The translations under genes and the position numbers were made by a program. Below the pieces are notes generated by a model, which saw only the letters and a program-made list of their open reading frames with translations, made no database searches and was not told the origin of the DNA. A stretch of 64,000 nt of DNA from Leptospira wolffii serovar Khorat str. Khorat-H2 (lineage in GTDB: Bacteria > Spirochaetota > Leptospiria > Leptospirales > Leptospiraceae). Positions within the stretch are counted from its first letter, which is position 1. Each line of letters opens with the position of its first letter. The stretch covers positions 868,001 through 932,000 of the forward strand of contig NZ_AKWX02000007.1 of the NCBI RefSeq assembly GCF_000306115.2, in the 5' to 3' direction. Positions 25,722 to 34,324 of the stretch are shown piece by piece.

Positions 25722-27661
25722 TCCAGTACGCCGAAGTAGCCTTCGACCTTCCGATTTTGGAAGACAGCTTCACTTACGAAGTCCCGCCCGGCACTCAGGT
25801 GGGAGTGAGGGTAGAAGCGAAACTCCGAGGCAGAAAAGAAGAAGGCATCATACTTAGCCTGCATCATAACGAACCGAATTACGAAGTTCTTTCGGTCGAA
25901 CGTGTCGTAGACAAGACTCCAATCGTTAACGAAGAACAGATCCAACTAGCATATTGGTTAAAGGAACAATACCTGGCTTCCCTGGGAGAATGCATCCATA
26001 AGATGATCCCCGCGGGTAGAAGACATTCCAAAGTGGATCTAAAAAACGGGGCAGAGGAAACCTCTCCTCTGGAGTTGAACGAAGAACAGAAACTCGCCTA
26101 CGAAAATATCAAAAGAGACTTCGGAAAGGATGCCGTCCATCTTCTATTCGGGATCACCGGAAGCGGAAAAACGGAAGTTTATCTGCATCTGATCCGGGAC
26201 ATCTTAAAGAACACGAATAAAGGCGTACTACTACTCGTTCCGGAAATCGGATTAACGTATCATATTATCCGAAAACTAGATTCTGTATTCCCGGGGCAGA
26301 TCGCATTATTGCATTCCGCATTAAAAGTCTCGGAAAGATTCAAGGCGTATACAGATCTTTTGCACGGAAGAAAGAGAATCGCGGTCGGAACCCGCTCCGC
26401 GGTATTCGCTCCTATCCAAAATTTAGGACTGGTAATCATAGACGAGGAACACGACGGTTCCTTTAAAGAACATTCCACTCCCAGATACCATGCGAGGCAG
26501 GTCGCTTTGCATAGATGTAGGAAGAATTCCGCCGTTTTGGTTTTAGGCTCCGCTACTCCCTCTTTGGAAGTGTATCATTTAGCGAAAACCGGAAAAATAG
26601 GAATGCAGGTGCTTTCTAAGAGACCTGGAGCCGCCAAACCTCCGACGATTCGGATCGAGGAGAATAGGAAAGACGCGAGACTCTTAAGTTCTCCGCTTAC
26701 GTTCGCAATCAAACAAAGGTTGGATAAAAAGGAACAGGTCATTCTTCTCTTGAATCGAAGAGGATACAGCCCTCTTTTGTATTCCGAAAACCAAAAGAAT
26801 TATATTCCCTGTCCGAATTGCACCTCCCATTTGTGCTATCACAAAAAAGGAAGCGTTATCTGCCATCTCTGCGGATTCACGGACTCCTTGGCTCATCTGG
26901 AAGCGAGGTTGGGTGAGAAGCTCGTCCTTATGGGAACTGGAACCCAGAAATTGGAGGAGTTCCTACTCGAATCCTTTCCCGGCGCGAAGGTGGAAAGATT
27001 GGACCAGGACTCTATCCAGGACAAGTCGGTCCTTACGGATGTGATCGGAAGACTCGTAAACGGAGAAATCGATATTCTCACCGGAACCCAAATGATTTCG
27101 AAAGGACTCGATGCGGGGAGAGTCACTTTAGTGGGAGTCCTAAACGCAGGAATCGGTCTAGGACTTCCTGACTTCCGCGCGGGAGAAAGAGTATTTTCCC
27201 TTCTGACACAAGTCGCAGGTAGAGCAGGGCGCTCTCATTTGGAAGGAGAAGTTTTGATCGAAACCAATACGGTGGATCATCCGGTCATCCGAATGGCTTT
27301 AGACCAGGACTATATTCGATTTTACGAATCCGAACTTCCGATCCGTAAAGAATTGTTTTATCCTCCGTTTTCCCGGTTGGTAAGGATTCTTTCCCGCTCT
27401 AAGGACGAAGAGGTTTCCTTAAAAGTAATAGAAGAGGTGCATAGAATCTTAAAGCGCCATCTTCCCGAACCGAATACTGTCGTTTTGGGTCCGGCTCCTT
27501 GTCCCTTCTACAAGATAGACGCGAATTTTAGGAATCATATTCTAATCAAAACGACAGTGCAAAACAAATGGAGAGATATCTTAAGGGAAGAAGTCCGGCC
27601 TATGAAACTGCCTAAAAATGTTTACCTCGAATTGGATTTTGATCCAGTGGATCTAGTCTGA
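25718..27661 (+). CDS. priA: primosomal protein N' (replication restart helicase) with one zinc-site pair missing
   Basis: 3'-to-5' helicase reloading the replisome at stalled forks. The 647-residue protein has Walker A GITGSGKTEVY, IDEEHDGSFKEHSTPRYHAR (DEEH and the aromatic-rich loop), LGSATPSLEVY, LNRRGYSPLL, GTQMISKGLD and QVAGRAGRSHLEGEVLIE. The zinc region normally carries four CxxC pairs; only the second (C365, C368) and third (C382, C385) remain, while the first is replaced by SENQKN and the fourth by AHLEAR. Those two form one of the two zinc sites in known PriA structures. The N-terminal 3'-BD is present. TTG start with a TTGA overlap on the preceding gene. Confidence 0.95.
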   Translation: MIQYAEVAFDLPILEDSFTYEVPPGTQVGVRVEAKLRGRKEEGIILSLHHNEPNYEVLSVERVVDKTPIVNEEQIQLAYWLKEQYLASLGECIHKMIPAGRRHSKVDLKNGAEETSPLELNEEQKLAYENIKRDFGKDAVHLLFGITGSGKTEVYLHLIRDILKNTNKGVLLLVPEIGLTYHIIRKLDSVFPGQIALLHSALKVSERFKAYTDLLHGRKRIAVGTRSAVFAPIQNLGLVIIDEEHDGSFKEHSTPRYHARQVALHRCRKNSAVLVLGSATPSLEVYHLAKTGKIGMQVLSKRPGAAKPPTIRIEENRKDARLLSSPLTFAIKQRLDKKEQVILLLNRRGYSPLLYSENQKNYIPCPNCTSHLCYHKKGSVICHLCGFTDSLAHLEARLGEKLVLMGTGTQKLEEFLLESFPGAKVERLDQDSIQDKSVLTDVIGRLVNGEIDILTGTQMISKGLDAGRVTLVGVLNAGIGLGLPDFRAGERVFSLLTQVAGRAGRSHLEGEVLIETNTVDHPVIRMALDQDYIRFYESELPIRKELFYPPFSRLVRILSRSKDEEVSLKVIEEVHRILKRHLPEPNTVVLGPAPCPFYKIDANFRNHILIKTTVQNKWRDILREEVRPMKLPKNVYLELDFDPVDLV

Positions 27662-28605
27662 TGAGAATCGCATTTTTCGGAACCCCCGAACCTTCCGCCG
27701 CTCTACTCCAATCGCTGATCCAAGAACCGGAGATCCAAATCGACTTCGTGGTGACGAATCCGGATCGTCCCAAAGGAAGAAGTAAAACGCCTGTACCGAG
27801 TCCTGTAAAGACTGTGGCCTTGGAAGCGGGCCTTCCCGTTTTTCAGTATGAATCCATCAAAAAAGAGAAGGAGACCGCTCTCATGGATTTTTCCGCGTTC
27901 CAACCGGATTTATATGTGGTCTTCGCTTACGGTTCCATTCTTCCCAAGGAAATCTATTCCCAGCCAAGATTCGGATCCATCAATCTACACGGTTCCATTC
28001 TTCCCGATTTGAGAGGAGCATCCCCCATCCAAACAGCGCTCTGGAAAGGATACTCGGAGTCCGGAATCAGCATACAATACCTGGGAGAGAAAATGGACGA
28101 GGGCGATATCATCCATATCTCCAAAGTCCCGGTGGATATCGAAGACGATACCGGGTCCCTGATGCAAAAGATCACCCACGCAGGAATCGAATCCATAATC
28201 CCTTTATTGAAAGGAAATCGAGAGAATCCATTTCCGGCGATCCCCCAAGACCATAGCAGGGCTACCTACTGCACGAAAATACAACCTGAAGATCGGACCT
28301 TAGATATGAATCTTCCTGCCCTGGATATACACAATCGGATCCGGGCATTGAGTCCGGAAATCGGAGCTGTTTGCAAATTTAGAGAAAAGAGAATGGTTCT
28401 CTGGAAAACGAGACCGTCCGAATTTTCCGATTCCTCGCTTGAGCCCGGCAGATTGAAACGAATGGACAAAAAGGCCCTTATTTTCCAGTGTGGAGATGGC
28501 CGTTTCCTGGAAATACTTTCCGTGCAACCGGAAAACAAAAACAAAATGAATGTTTCCGATTTTCTAAACGGTTTCCGAATTACGGATGAGGATCGTTTCG
28601 AGTGA
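27661..28605 (+). CDS. fmt: methionyl-tRNA formyltransferase
   Basis: Formylates initiator Met-tRNA using 10-formyl-THF. The 314 residues start MRIAFFGTPEPSAALLQSL, with NPDRPKGRSKTPVPSPVK, the catalytic region INLHGSILPDLRGASPIQTALWKG (Asn, His) and MDEGDIIHISKVPVDIEDDTG with the active-site Asp; the C-terminal tRNA-binding domain contains IHNRIRALSPEIGAVCKF. The HGS in place of the usual HAS is a conservative change. It starts on the last base of priA and its stop overlaps the GTG of the next gene. The priA-fmt adjacency is common. Confidence 0.96.
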   Translation: MRIAFFGTPEPSAALLQSLIQEPEIQIDFVVTNPDRPKGRSKTPVPSPVKTVALEAGLPVFQYESIKKEKETALMDFSAFQPDLYVVFAYGSILPKEIYSQPRFGSINLHGSILPDLRGASPIQTALWKGYSESGISIQYLGEKMDEGDIIHISKVPVDIEDDTGSLMQKITHAGIESIIPLLKGNRENPFPAIPQDHSRATYCTKIQPEDRTLDMNLPALDIHNRIRALSPEIGAVCKFREKRMVLWKTRPSEFSDSSLEPGRLKRMDKKALIFQCGDGRFLEILSVQPENKNKMNVSDFLNGFRITDEDRFE

Positions 28606-29606
28606 CTAAGGAAGAACTCCGCACCAAATATCTCCCTGCAGGGGGATACTTTTTTTTCATCGCATTCGGCTTGGTCGTTTTTTTCATCGCAGCCTTCTTG
28701 GTGGTCTTCATCCGAACCAAAAGCGCTACTATGGTGGTCATGCCGGACGTAGTAGGTAAACCCTATAACGAAGTCCATAACGAATTAGTAAGACTCCAAT
28801 TAAAGGTCCGCCTCGAATCCAAAAGATATCCCGATAAGACCGACGGAATCATCATCTACCAATCCATTCGTCCCGGAAGGGAAATCGAAGCCGGTTCCAA
28901 AGTTTCTCTCACAGTAAACGTCGGGTTAGACCGACTCATCATGCCGGACGTAAAGGGACAATCCTTGGCATCCACAAAGAATTCCCTAGAAAAAGTCCTT
29001 TCCGGAGAGACCTACGTTTCCATGACGATAGGCGGAATCACATATGTGGAAGCGAAGGAAGGCGAGCTACCCGACGTTGTGGTGGATCAAATTCCCGAGG
29101 CCGGTAAGAATACTACCGCGGCCGAAAAAGTATTTTTATTAGTAACTAAATCCCCAGCAAAGAAAAAGGAGGGCGAGGCCCCCCAGACCCTGGACTTTAA
29201 GCCTGGAGATTCCTTTGTTTTCGCTCAAAGGACATTGGCGAGAGCGGGGATTCCTTCCAGAGCGGAAGTACTTCCTACTAAATTCCGTCCCGATTCGGGT
29301 AAGATAGAATCCGTACAAAAGATCGGGAACGAATACCAATTCAAGGTTTTCTATTTCGAACCGGAAGACAGAGTCGAAAGCGGATACGAAAGCTTCGAGT
29401 ACAAGATCCCGGAAAACGGAACCTACAAGCTCTTAGTGAAGGACCAAAACGACGATTCCAAACAAACGGAAATCTCCGCTCCCACGCAATACAAAGAGGG
29501 AGATAGGATCCAGACCGTATTTTATAGAGCCGGAGACGTTACTCTTGTTCTACTGGACCAAAGCGGATCTAAAGTAAAATCCAAAGATTACGAGAACGAA
29601 TTTTGA
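28602..29606 (+). CDS. membrane-anchored PASTA-domain protein without kinase or PBP domain
   Basis: A 334-residue bitopic protein: short cytoplasmic N-terminus, one TM helix near residues 17-41 ([20 protein letters not shown]), then three PASTA repeats. These start [37 protein letters not shown] and a third, more divergent unit near 190-265 ([20 protein letters not shown]). The last 70 residues are beta-rich and unassigned. PASTA domains bind muropeptides or beta-lactams in Ser/Thr kinases and PBPs, so a cell-wall sensing or scaffolding role is likely. The gene lies between fmt and rpe with 4-nt overlaps at both ends. Confidence 0.85.
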   Translation: MTKEELRTKYLPAGGYFFFIAFGLVVFFIAAFLVVFIRTKSATMVVMPDVVGKPYNEVHNELVRLQLKVRLESKRYPDKTDGIIIYQSIRPGREIEAGSKVSLTVNVGLDRLIMPDVKGQSLASTKNSLEKVLSGETYVSMTIGGITYVEAKEGELPDVVVDQIPEAGKNTTAAEKVFLLVTKSPAKKKEGEAPQTLDFKPGDSFVFAQRTLARAGIPSRAEVLPTKFRPDSGKIESVQKIGNEYQFKVFYFEPEDRVESGYESFEYKIPENGTYKLLVKDQNDDSKQTEISAPTQYKEGDRIQTVFYRAGDVTLVLLDQSGSKVKSKDYENEF

Positions 29607-30259
29607 AAATATCTGCCTCTATTCTCGCCACACAACTCAGCGGACTGGCGAATATCGTCCCAAGCTTTAAGAAAGAAGGGATCGATCTGGTTCATATGGA
29701 CGTAATGGACGGAAATTTCGTCCCCCAGATCAGCTTCGGAGAAGCTATCAACAAGGAAGTTAAAGCAATGACTTCCATCCCTCTGGATGTGCATTTGATG
29801 GTGGAGAAGCCGGAGAATCACGTTCATAAATACTATGAACTAGCTCCTTACTGTATTACGTTCCATGCGGAAACCACACGTTTCCCGATTCGTCTGGCCC
29901 AAGAAATCAAGAAGAATGGGACCAAAGTTGGAGTCTCCTTGAATCCGGGAACCCCAGTAGTAGTCTTAGAGACTCTTCTTCCTTATATCGATTTAGTCCT
30001 CATTATGACTGTAGAGCCGGGCTTTTACGGCCAAAAGTTCGTGGATGGGGGAATGGACAAGATCCGCAAGGTCAAGTCTCTCATCTCTTCTTATCCGATC
30101 GAATTGGAAGTGGATGGGGGAGTCAACGATAGCAATATCCAGGAACTTTCCCAAGCGGGAGTGGATATCTGCGTCGTAGGGGCGGGGCTTTTTAAAACCG
30201 GAGATCCGAGCGAAAACGGAATCCGTCTGAAAAAGATCGCAGCCGAAGCTTCCCGTTAA
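29603..30259 (+). CDS. rpe: ribulose-phosphate 3-epimerase
   Basis: Interconverts ribulose 5-phosphate and xylulose 5-phosphate. TIM-barrel protein of 218 residues with [35 protein letters not shown] (first metal His/Asp pair), [13 protein letters not shown] (second), [24 protein letters not shown] and [12 protein letters not shown] (the last catalytic Asp). TTG start overlapping the PASTA gene by 4 nt. It is the last gene before the rpsP transcription unit, which begins after a 93-nt gap. Confidence 0.96.
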   Translation: MKISASILATQLSGLANIVPSFKKEGIDLVHMDVMDGNFVPQISFGEAINKEVKAMTSIPLDVHLMVEKPENHVHKYYELAPYCITFHAETTRFPIRLAQEIKKNGTKVGVSLNPGTPVVVLETLLPYIDLVLIMTVEPGFYGQKFVDGGMDKIRKVKSLISSYPIELEVDGGVNDSNIQELSQAGVDICVVGAGLFKTGDPSENGIRLKKIAAEASR

Positions 30260-30352
30260 ATCTTGACATAAGGGCCTGGCGCGAAAAAATGGTCTATTAA
30301 GGCGTACTGTAAGAACAGGGCGCTATCGTAATCGATACGAAGGAATTTTACT

Positions 30353-30619
30353 TTGGTTAAGATCAGACTACAAAGAACCGGTGCCAAGAATAACGCTCAC
30401 TACCGCGTAGTGGCTGCTGATAGCAGATCCCCTAGAGACGGTAAATTCATCGATATTCTGGGACATTACCATCCGGCGGAACTCAAAGGGCAGACCACTC
30501 TGAACAAGGAAAAGATTCTTTCCTGGCTCGGAAAAGGCGCTCAACCTACCGGAACCGTTCTGAACCTTATTAAAAACGAGGGAATCTGGGCGGAATTCAA
30601 GCAATCAGTGAAGAAGTAA
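30353..30619 (+). CDS. rpsP: 30S ribosomal protein S16
   Basis: Small-subunit protein of 88 residues: [40 protein letters not shown] is diagnostic. The start is TTG at 30353 with GAAGGAA about 8 nt upstream; there is no ATG in the conserved N-terminus. A perfect TTGACA at 30263-30268 lies in the upstream gap, but I could not find a -10 box at proper spacing, so I do not call the promoter. It heads the rpsP-khpA-rimM-trmD-rplS unit, and khpA begins on its last base. Confidence 0.97.
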   Translation: MVKIRLQRTGAKNNAHYRVVAADSRSPRDGKFIDILGHYHPAELKGQTTLNKEKILSWLGKGAQPTGTVLNLIKNEGIWAEFKQSVKK

Positions 30620-30849
30620 TGGAAGATCTGATTCGCTATATCGTTACCTCTCTGGTAGATCATCCGGAAGAAATTTCCGTGACCGAGATCGAAGGCGAGG
30701 AGCAAACCGTCTTAGAACTTAGGGTTTCCCCCAAAGACGTAGGAAAAGTGATCGGTAAAAACGGTCGTATCGCCAAATCCTTGAGAGCGATTCTAACGGC
30801 AGCCTCCATCAAAGCCGGAAAAAACTTTTCCTTGGAAATTATTGACTGA
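30619..30849 (+). CDS. khpA: KH-domain RNA-binding protein (KhpA/YlqC family)
   Basis: A 76-residue single KH domain. The RNA-binding GxxG loop is visible in [18 protein letters not shown]. Family members bind RNA broadly and, with KhpB, influence cell division and sRNA metabolism in Firmicutes; the role in Leptospira is not known. Its position between rpsP and rimM is conserved widely. It overlaps rpsP by 1 nt and rimM by 8 nt. Confidence 0.93.
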   Translation: MEDLIRYIVTSLVDHPEEISVTEIEGEEQTVLELRVSPKDVGKVIGKNGRIAKSLRAILTAASIKAGKNFSLEIID

Positions 30850-31360
30850 AACTCGCATCCTAACCGGCAAACTAGGTAAACCCTTCGGACTGAAGGGTTT
30901 ACTGCGTTTAGTGGCCCAGGATAGCGCAGTCCCCCAACTGAAATTCCCCGTTCCCGCTCGTATCGAATTCCCAGGCAGGGAAGCAAAAGAAGTCCAAATA
31001 CTACGCGTGCAAATCCAGTCGGGACGGATCCATCTGCAATTAGAAGGAATCACGACACCGGAAGCGGCCTCTTCCTTAACCGGCGGAAATCTATATATAG
31101 AACGTTCTTACTTTCCTAAGTCCAAAGGAGAAGAATACTATCTCTTCGAATTAAAAGGCCTGAAAGCGGTGAGCGAAAAGGGAGAAGAATTGGACTGGGT
31201 GCTCACGGATATTATTGAAAATCCGGCACATTCCATTCTAGTCTTTCAAAAAGAGGACTCCGAGATTCTTGTTCCTTACGTGGAAAAGCATATCGGAAAG
31301 GTCCTTCTAGAAGAGGGTAAAATCCAAATCAAGGCCCCGGAAGATTGGAATGAAGTTTAA
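30842..31360 (+). CDS. rimM: 16S rRNA processing protein RimM
   Basis: Assembly factor for the 30S head that binds S19. The 172 residues begin [20 protein letters not shown], the RimM signature, followed by a PRC-barrel domain with [37 protein letters not shown] and [24 protein letters not shown] start inside the khpA 3' end (8 nt overlap); the 3' end overlaps trmD by 11 nt. Length and position are normal. Confidence 0.95.
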   Translation: MTETRILTGKLGKPFGLKGLLRLVAQDSAVPQLKFPVPARIEFPGREAKEVQILRVQIQSGRIHLQLEGITTPEAASSLTGGNLYIERSYFPKSKGEEYYLFELKGLKAVSEKGEELDWVLTDIIENPAHSILVFQKEDSEILVPYVEKHIGKVLLEEGKIQIKAPEDWNEV

Positions 31361-32018
31361 TTTCATCACATTATTCCCTTCCAAGATAGAATCCTATTTT
31401 TCGGAGGGACTGCAAGAGAAGGCGATCCGAAACGGAGTGTTCTCCGTGAATGTAGTCCATCTCAGGGACTTCTCCAATAATAAGCATCTCAAGGTGGACG
31501 ACACTCCTTACGGAGGAGGGCCGGGTATGCTTCTTAAAGTGGAGCCAATCCATTTGGCCTTAGAGTCTCTAGGCAAGGAAAAAGGGGTCGTCATCCTGAC
31601 CACTCCTTCCGGAACTCCCTTCGATCAGAAGGTCGCAGAGAAGCTAGCGGGGCTCCAAAAGCCGATCACACTCTTATCCGGATATTATGAAGGGGTGGAT
31701 CATCGAGTTACCGAGCATCTTGTTGACATAGAACTGTCCCTTGGAAATTATGTAATTTCAGCCGGAGATTTGGCTAGCCTTTGCATCGCAGACGCTGTGT
31801 CCAGGCTTTTGCCCGGCTTTTTAGGCGACCGAGAGAGCCTGGAAGAAGAATCTCATAACGAGAGGGATGTTCTTGAATATCCCCAATATACGAAACCTTC
31901 CGAATACAATGGCTGGAAGGTTCCTGATATACTCTTGGGCGGAAACCACGCGGCGATAGATTCTTGGCGCAATGCCAATCGAAAGAAAGTCGACCCTGAT
32001 ATTACGAGGAAATTATGA
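31350..32018 (+). CDS. trmD: tRNA (guanine-N1)-methyltransferase
   Basis: SPOUT methyltransferase making m1G37 in tRNAs to prevent +1 frameshifting. The 222 residues include [19 protein letters not shown], the interdomain [17 protein letters not shown], the knot region [33 protein letters not shown] and the tail HYTKP-equivalent [19 protein letters not shown]. It sits between rimM (11 nt overlap) and rplS (4 nt overlap), the classical order. Confidence 0.97.
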   Translation: MKFNFITLFPSKIESYFSEGLQEKAIRNGVFSVNVVHLRDFSNNKHLKVDDTPYGGGPGMLLKVEPIHLALESLGKEKGVVILTTPSGTPFDQKVAEKLAGLQKPITLLSGYYEGVDHRVTEHLVDIELSLGNYVISAGDLASLCIADAVSRLLPGFLGDRESLEEESHNERDVLEYPQYTKPSEYNGWKVPDILLGGNHAAIDSWRNANRKKVDPDITRKL

Positions 32019-32443
32019 AAGAACTTCTCAAAGGCGGTTTGCCTACCGAAGCCAATCGTACCCTGAACTTTAATGTCGGGGATACCGTAAAGGTCCACTA
32101 CAAGATCCAAGAATCCGGTAAGGAAAGGGTTCAGGTTTACGAAGGAGTGGTGATCTCCATCTCCAACGGCGGAAACGGAAAGTCCTTCACCGTTCGTAGG
32201 ATTTCCTACGATGTGGGCGTAGAGAGGGTATTTCCTCTTTACTCACCAAGAATCGCAAAAATCGAATTAGTACGCAAAGGACGAGTTCGTCGTTCTAAGC
32301 TATTCTTCTTAAGAGAGCGTTCCGGAAAATCGGCTCGTATCCGCGAGTTGAAAGGCGGAAAAATTTTGGTCGCTGAAGACAGAAAGCGCCAAACTGTGGA
32401 AGAAGCCGCTGCTGCCGCTCCGGCCGAAACTCCCGCTCAATAA
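32015..32443 (+). CDS. rplS: 50S ribosomal protein L19 with acidic/alanine-rich C-terminal tail
   Basis: Large-subunit protein at the 30S-50S interface. The core (about residues 10-118) has [56 protein letters not shown] and [20 protein letters not shown]. At 142 residues it is about 20 longer than typical L19 because of a C-terminal tail rich in Ala, Glu and Pro after residue 120. Last gene of the rpsP unit; a strong terminator follows 13 nt after the stop. Confidence 0.97.
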   Translation: MKELLKGGLPTEANRTLNFNVGDTVKVHYKIQESGKERVQVYEGVVISISNGGNGKSFTVRRISYDVGVERVFPLYSPRIAKIELVRKGRVRRSKLFFLRERSGKSARIRELKGGKILVAEDRKRQTVEEAAAAAPAETPAQ

Positions 32444-32456
32444 GATTCCTTCTAAG

Positions 32457-32486
32457 AACCGACCGCTTGTATATGCGGTCGGTTTC
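32457..32486 (+). terminator. intrinsic terminator after rplS
   Basis: AACCGACCGC (32457-32466) pairs with GCGGTCGGTT (32475-32484) over an 8-nt loop, a 10-bp stem followed by TTTCCTGATTTT. It ends the rpsP-rplS transcript 13 nt after the stop codon. Confidence 0.85.
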
Positions 32487-32590
32487 CTGATTTTACCTCT
32501 CCTTTTTCTCCCTTTTCCTTTTCCTCCGAATCGATTGCCAATTTAGATTCTATTCTTATCCTAGCCTCCAACACGGAGCCATGATCAACC

Positions 32591-33289
32591 TTGCCTACTG
32601 CATCCTTTGAACCGGAAGAACTCCGCTTATATAAAAATAATATTCCTTGCGGGGTCGACGAGGCCGGAAGAGGTCCCTATGCCGGGCCTCTATCGGTAGG
32701 ACTCGTGTCCTTCTCCCCGGAAGTGTTAAACGAAATCCAAGAAGGTAGAGTTTTAAAAGGTTTGAACGATTCCAAAAAGCTTTCGGAGAACAAACGAGAA
32801 TCCCTATATTCCGAAATCTTGGAGATCGCCCAAACGGTTTCCCATGCATTCTTATCCCATACGTATATAGATCGATTCGGAATCAACCGAGCGGTCCTGG
32901 AAGGAATCCTCAAATGTTATAGAAAGGCGATACCGGGACCGATAGAAAAAGAAGAGAAAGGGATTCTACTCTTGATAGACGGGAACTATAACTTTTCCCG
33001 TTATAAAGAGTCGGAAGTTCTTGCTTCCCAGTCTTATTATTATAAGAAAGGGGACTCGCGAATCGCAAGCATCGCCGCCGCTTCAATCATAGCCAAGGTC
33101 AAAAGAGACCGGTTCATGAAGGGGATTGCGGCAAAATTTCCCGGTTACGGTTTCGAATCGCATAAGGGATACGGAAGTTCTTCCCACGAGGAAGCGATTC
33201 GCAATCTGGGAATTTCCAGAATCCACAGAAGATCTTTTACGAAAAAATTTCATGCTCCCGATTCCTCCCAGTCCTATAGAACCGAATAA
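32591..33289 (+). CDS. rnhB: ribonuclease HII
   Basis: Cleaves RNA in RNA-DNA hybrids and at single ribonucleotides. The 232 residues carry [18 protein letters not shown] (catalytic Asp-Glu), LLIDGNYNF (Asp) and [21 protein letters not shown] with the final acidic residue, then [19 protein letters not shown]. The start is taken as TTG at 32591, with CGGAG about 12 nt upstream; the ATG at 32581 is out of frame and soon stops. The last 38 nt overlap the following gene as I start it. It lies directly after the rpsP-rplS terminator. Confidence 0.94.
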   Translation: MPTASFEPEELRLYKNNIPCGVDEAGRGPYAGPLSVGLVSFSPEVLNEIQEGRVLKGLNDSKKLSENKRESLYSEILEIAQTVSHAFLSHTYIDRFGINRAVLEGILKCYRKAIPGPIEKEEKGILLLIDGNYNFSRYKESEVLASQSYYYKKGDSRIASIAAASIIAKVKRDRFMKGIAAKFPGYGFESHKGYGSSSHEEAIRNLGISRIHRRSFTKKFHAPDSSQSYRTE

Positions 33290-34055
33290 GGCAAGCTCAC
33301 CGAATCGATCGGAGAGACTCCCGGAGACCCATAGGGTCTCTTTCTACGCGGATTCGGCGTCCCTATTCAAGAATCCGGAACTCTTCGACGGAGAATCCAA
33401 AGAAGCGCCTTTTTTTAGAGTCTGGGTAAAGGAAGGAACTAGAGACGGAAGGGTTCAGCTCTTTTGGAAAGGAAAAACGCTGGATGCGGATACCAAGACC
33501 CCTTTGCTTACAGGAGAAAGCATAGTTTTAGTTCGAAACCAAACTTCTCCTACGTTCGAGTGGAAAATCCAAGAAAGAAAACTAACGGATGACGAGAACG
33601 CGTCGGAAGTCTTTTCTCCCGTAGAAAAAGGACTCGCAGGAGCACTAGAGAAAATTTTATCCCACGAGGAAGGCCCTGCCTCCCAAGATGCGATTCTATC
33701 CTTTCTGAAGAGCTATTTTCCTTTTTTAGAATGGAAACCGGACACTCCGATTTTCGACTGGGAATGGGAAGAGGGGAAAGCGGAAGGTTACCTGGACCAG
33801 GAAGGTTCCGACAAAATTTTCGTACTGTTCATGGAAACTCCCCAAGACGGTCCGAGTCTCTATCGCTTTCATTGGAAGAAGGAAGATGCTTCCGACCTGG
33901 TCCTAACCGCAGTTTATACTAGTTCTAAAATGTACTTGCATATGGGTCGGAATCGTAAAAAATTTAAGCAGTTCCTGGAAGATTTAGGAATCAGAATCCA
34001 GGAAGTCCGGATAGAATGGAAACCCTCTCTACAAAGGAGGGAATGGACCGCGTGA
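33252..34055 (+). CDS. uncharacterised protein, possibly FliK/YlqG-like
   Basis: A 267-residue protein with no clear motif. I start at the ATG at 33252 ([14 protein letters not shown]) because the longer reading would overlap RNase HII by over 160 nt. The N-terminus is proline-rich; 20-110 is beta-rich; the end, [20 protein letters not shown] followed by [20 protein letters not shown], recalls the C-terminal domain of flagellar hook-length proteins FliK. The next gene encodes a FlhB C-domain homologue, overlapping by 4 nt, and Bacillus subtilis has the comparable rnhB-ylqG-ylqH order as I remember it. The FliK relation is a weak inference. Confidence 0.55.
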   Translation: MLPIPPSPIEPNKASSPNRSERLPETHRVSFYADSASLFKNPELFDGESKEAPFFRVWVKEGTRDGRVQLFWKGKTLDADTKTPLLTGESIVLVRNQTSPTFEWKIQERKLTDDENASEVFSPVEKGLAGALEKILSHEEGPASQDAILSFLKSYFPFLEWKPDTPIFDWEWEEGKAEGYLDQEGSDKIFVLFMETPQDGPSLYRFHWKKEDASDLVLTAVYTSSKMYLHMGRNRKKFKQFLEDLGIRIQEVRIEWKPSLQRREWTA

Positions 34056-34324
34056 AATTAGGAATCGCCCTGAAATTCGTACCAGAAAAGAACCAAGGAC
34101 CCGTGGTACTTGCGACCGGAGAAGGTCTCCTCGGAGAAAAAATCGCAAGGATCGCGCAAATGCACGGGGTCCCGGTGGTAGAGGATGCTCCTTTAGCACA
34201 TGCTCTTTCTCCTTTACCAGTAGGAAAAGAGATACCTGAGAATTTATACCGGGCAGTCGCCGGAGTATTCGCATTTGTACTGAGCCAGAATGAGGAAAGC
34301 GAACCTAAGGATCGCAAAAAATGA
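34052..34324 (+). CDS. FlhB C-terminal-domain homologue (YlqH/FlhX-like) lacking the NPTH site
   Basis: A 90-residue stand-alone version of the cytoplasmic domain of the flagellar export switch Flh[46 protein letters not shown] and [24 protein letters not shown] segments align with the region after FlhB's autocleavage point, but the NPTH cleavage motif itself is absent. I chose GTG at 34052: it gives a GTGA overlap and lies 11 nt after AGGAGG (34035-34040), whereas the ATG at 34043 is only 2 nt from that site. Homologues are dispensable modulators of flagellar export or of unknown role. Confidence 0.8.
   Translation: MKLGIALKFVPEKNQGPVVLATGEGLLGEKIARIAQMHGVPVVEDAPLAHALSPLPVGKEIPENLYRAVAGVFAFVLSQNEESEPKDRKK

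Noticed and set aside
30260..30352. Full promoter for rpsP from the TTGACA at 30263
   Set aside because: The best -10 (TATTAA at 30295) is 26 nt away, beyond acceptable spacing.
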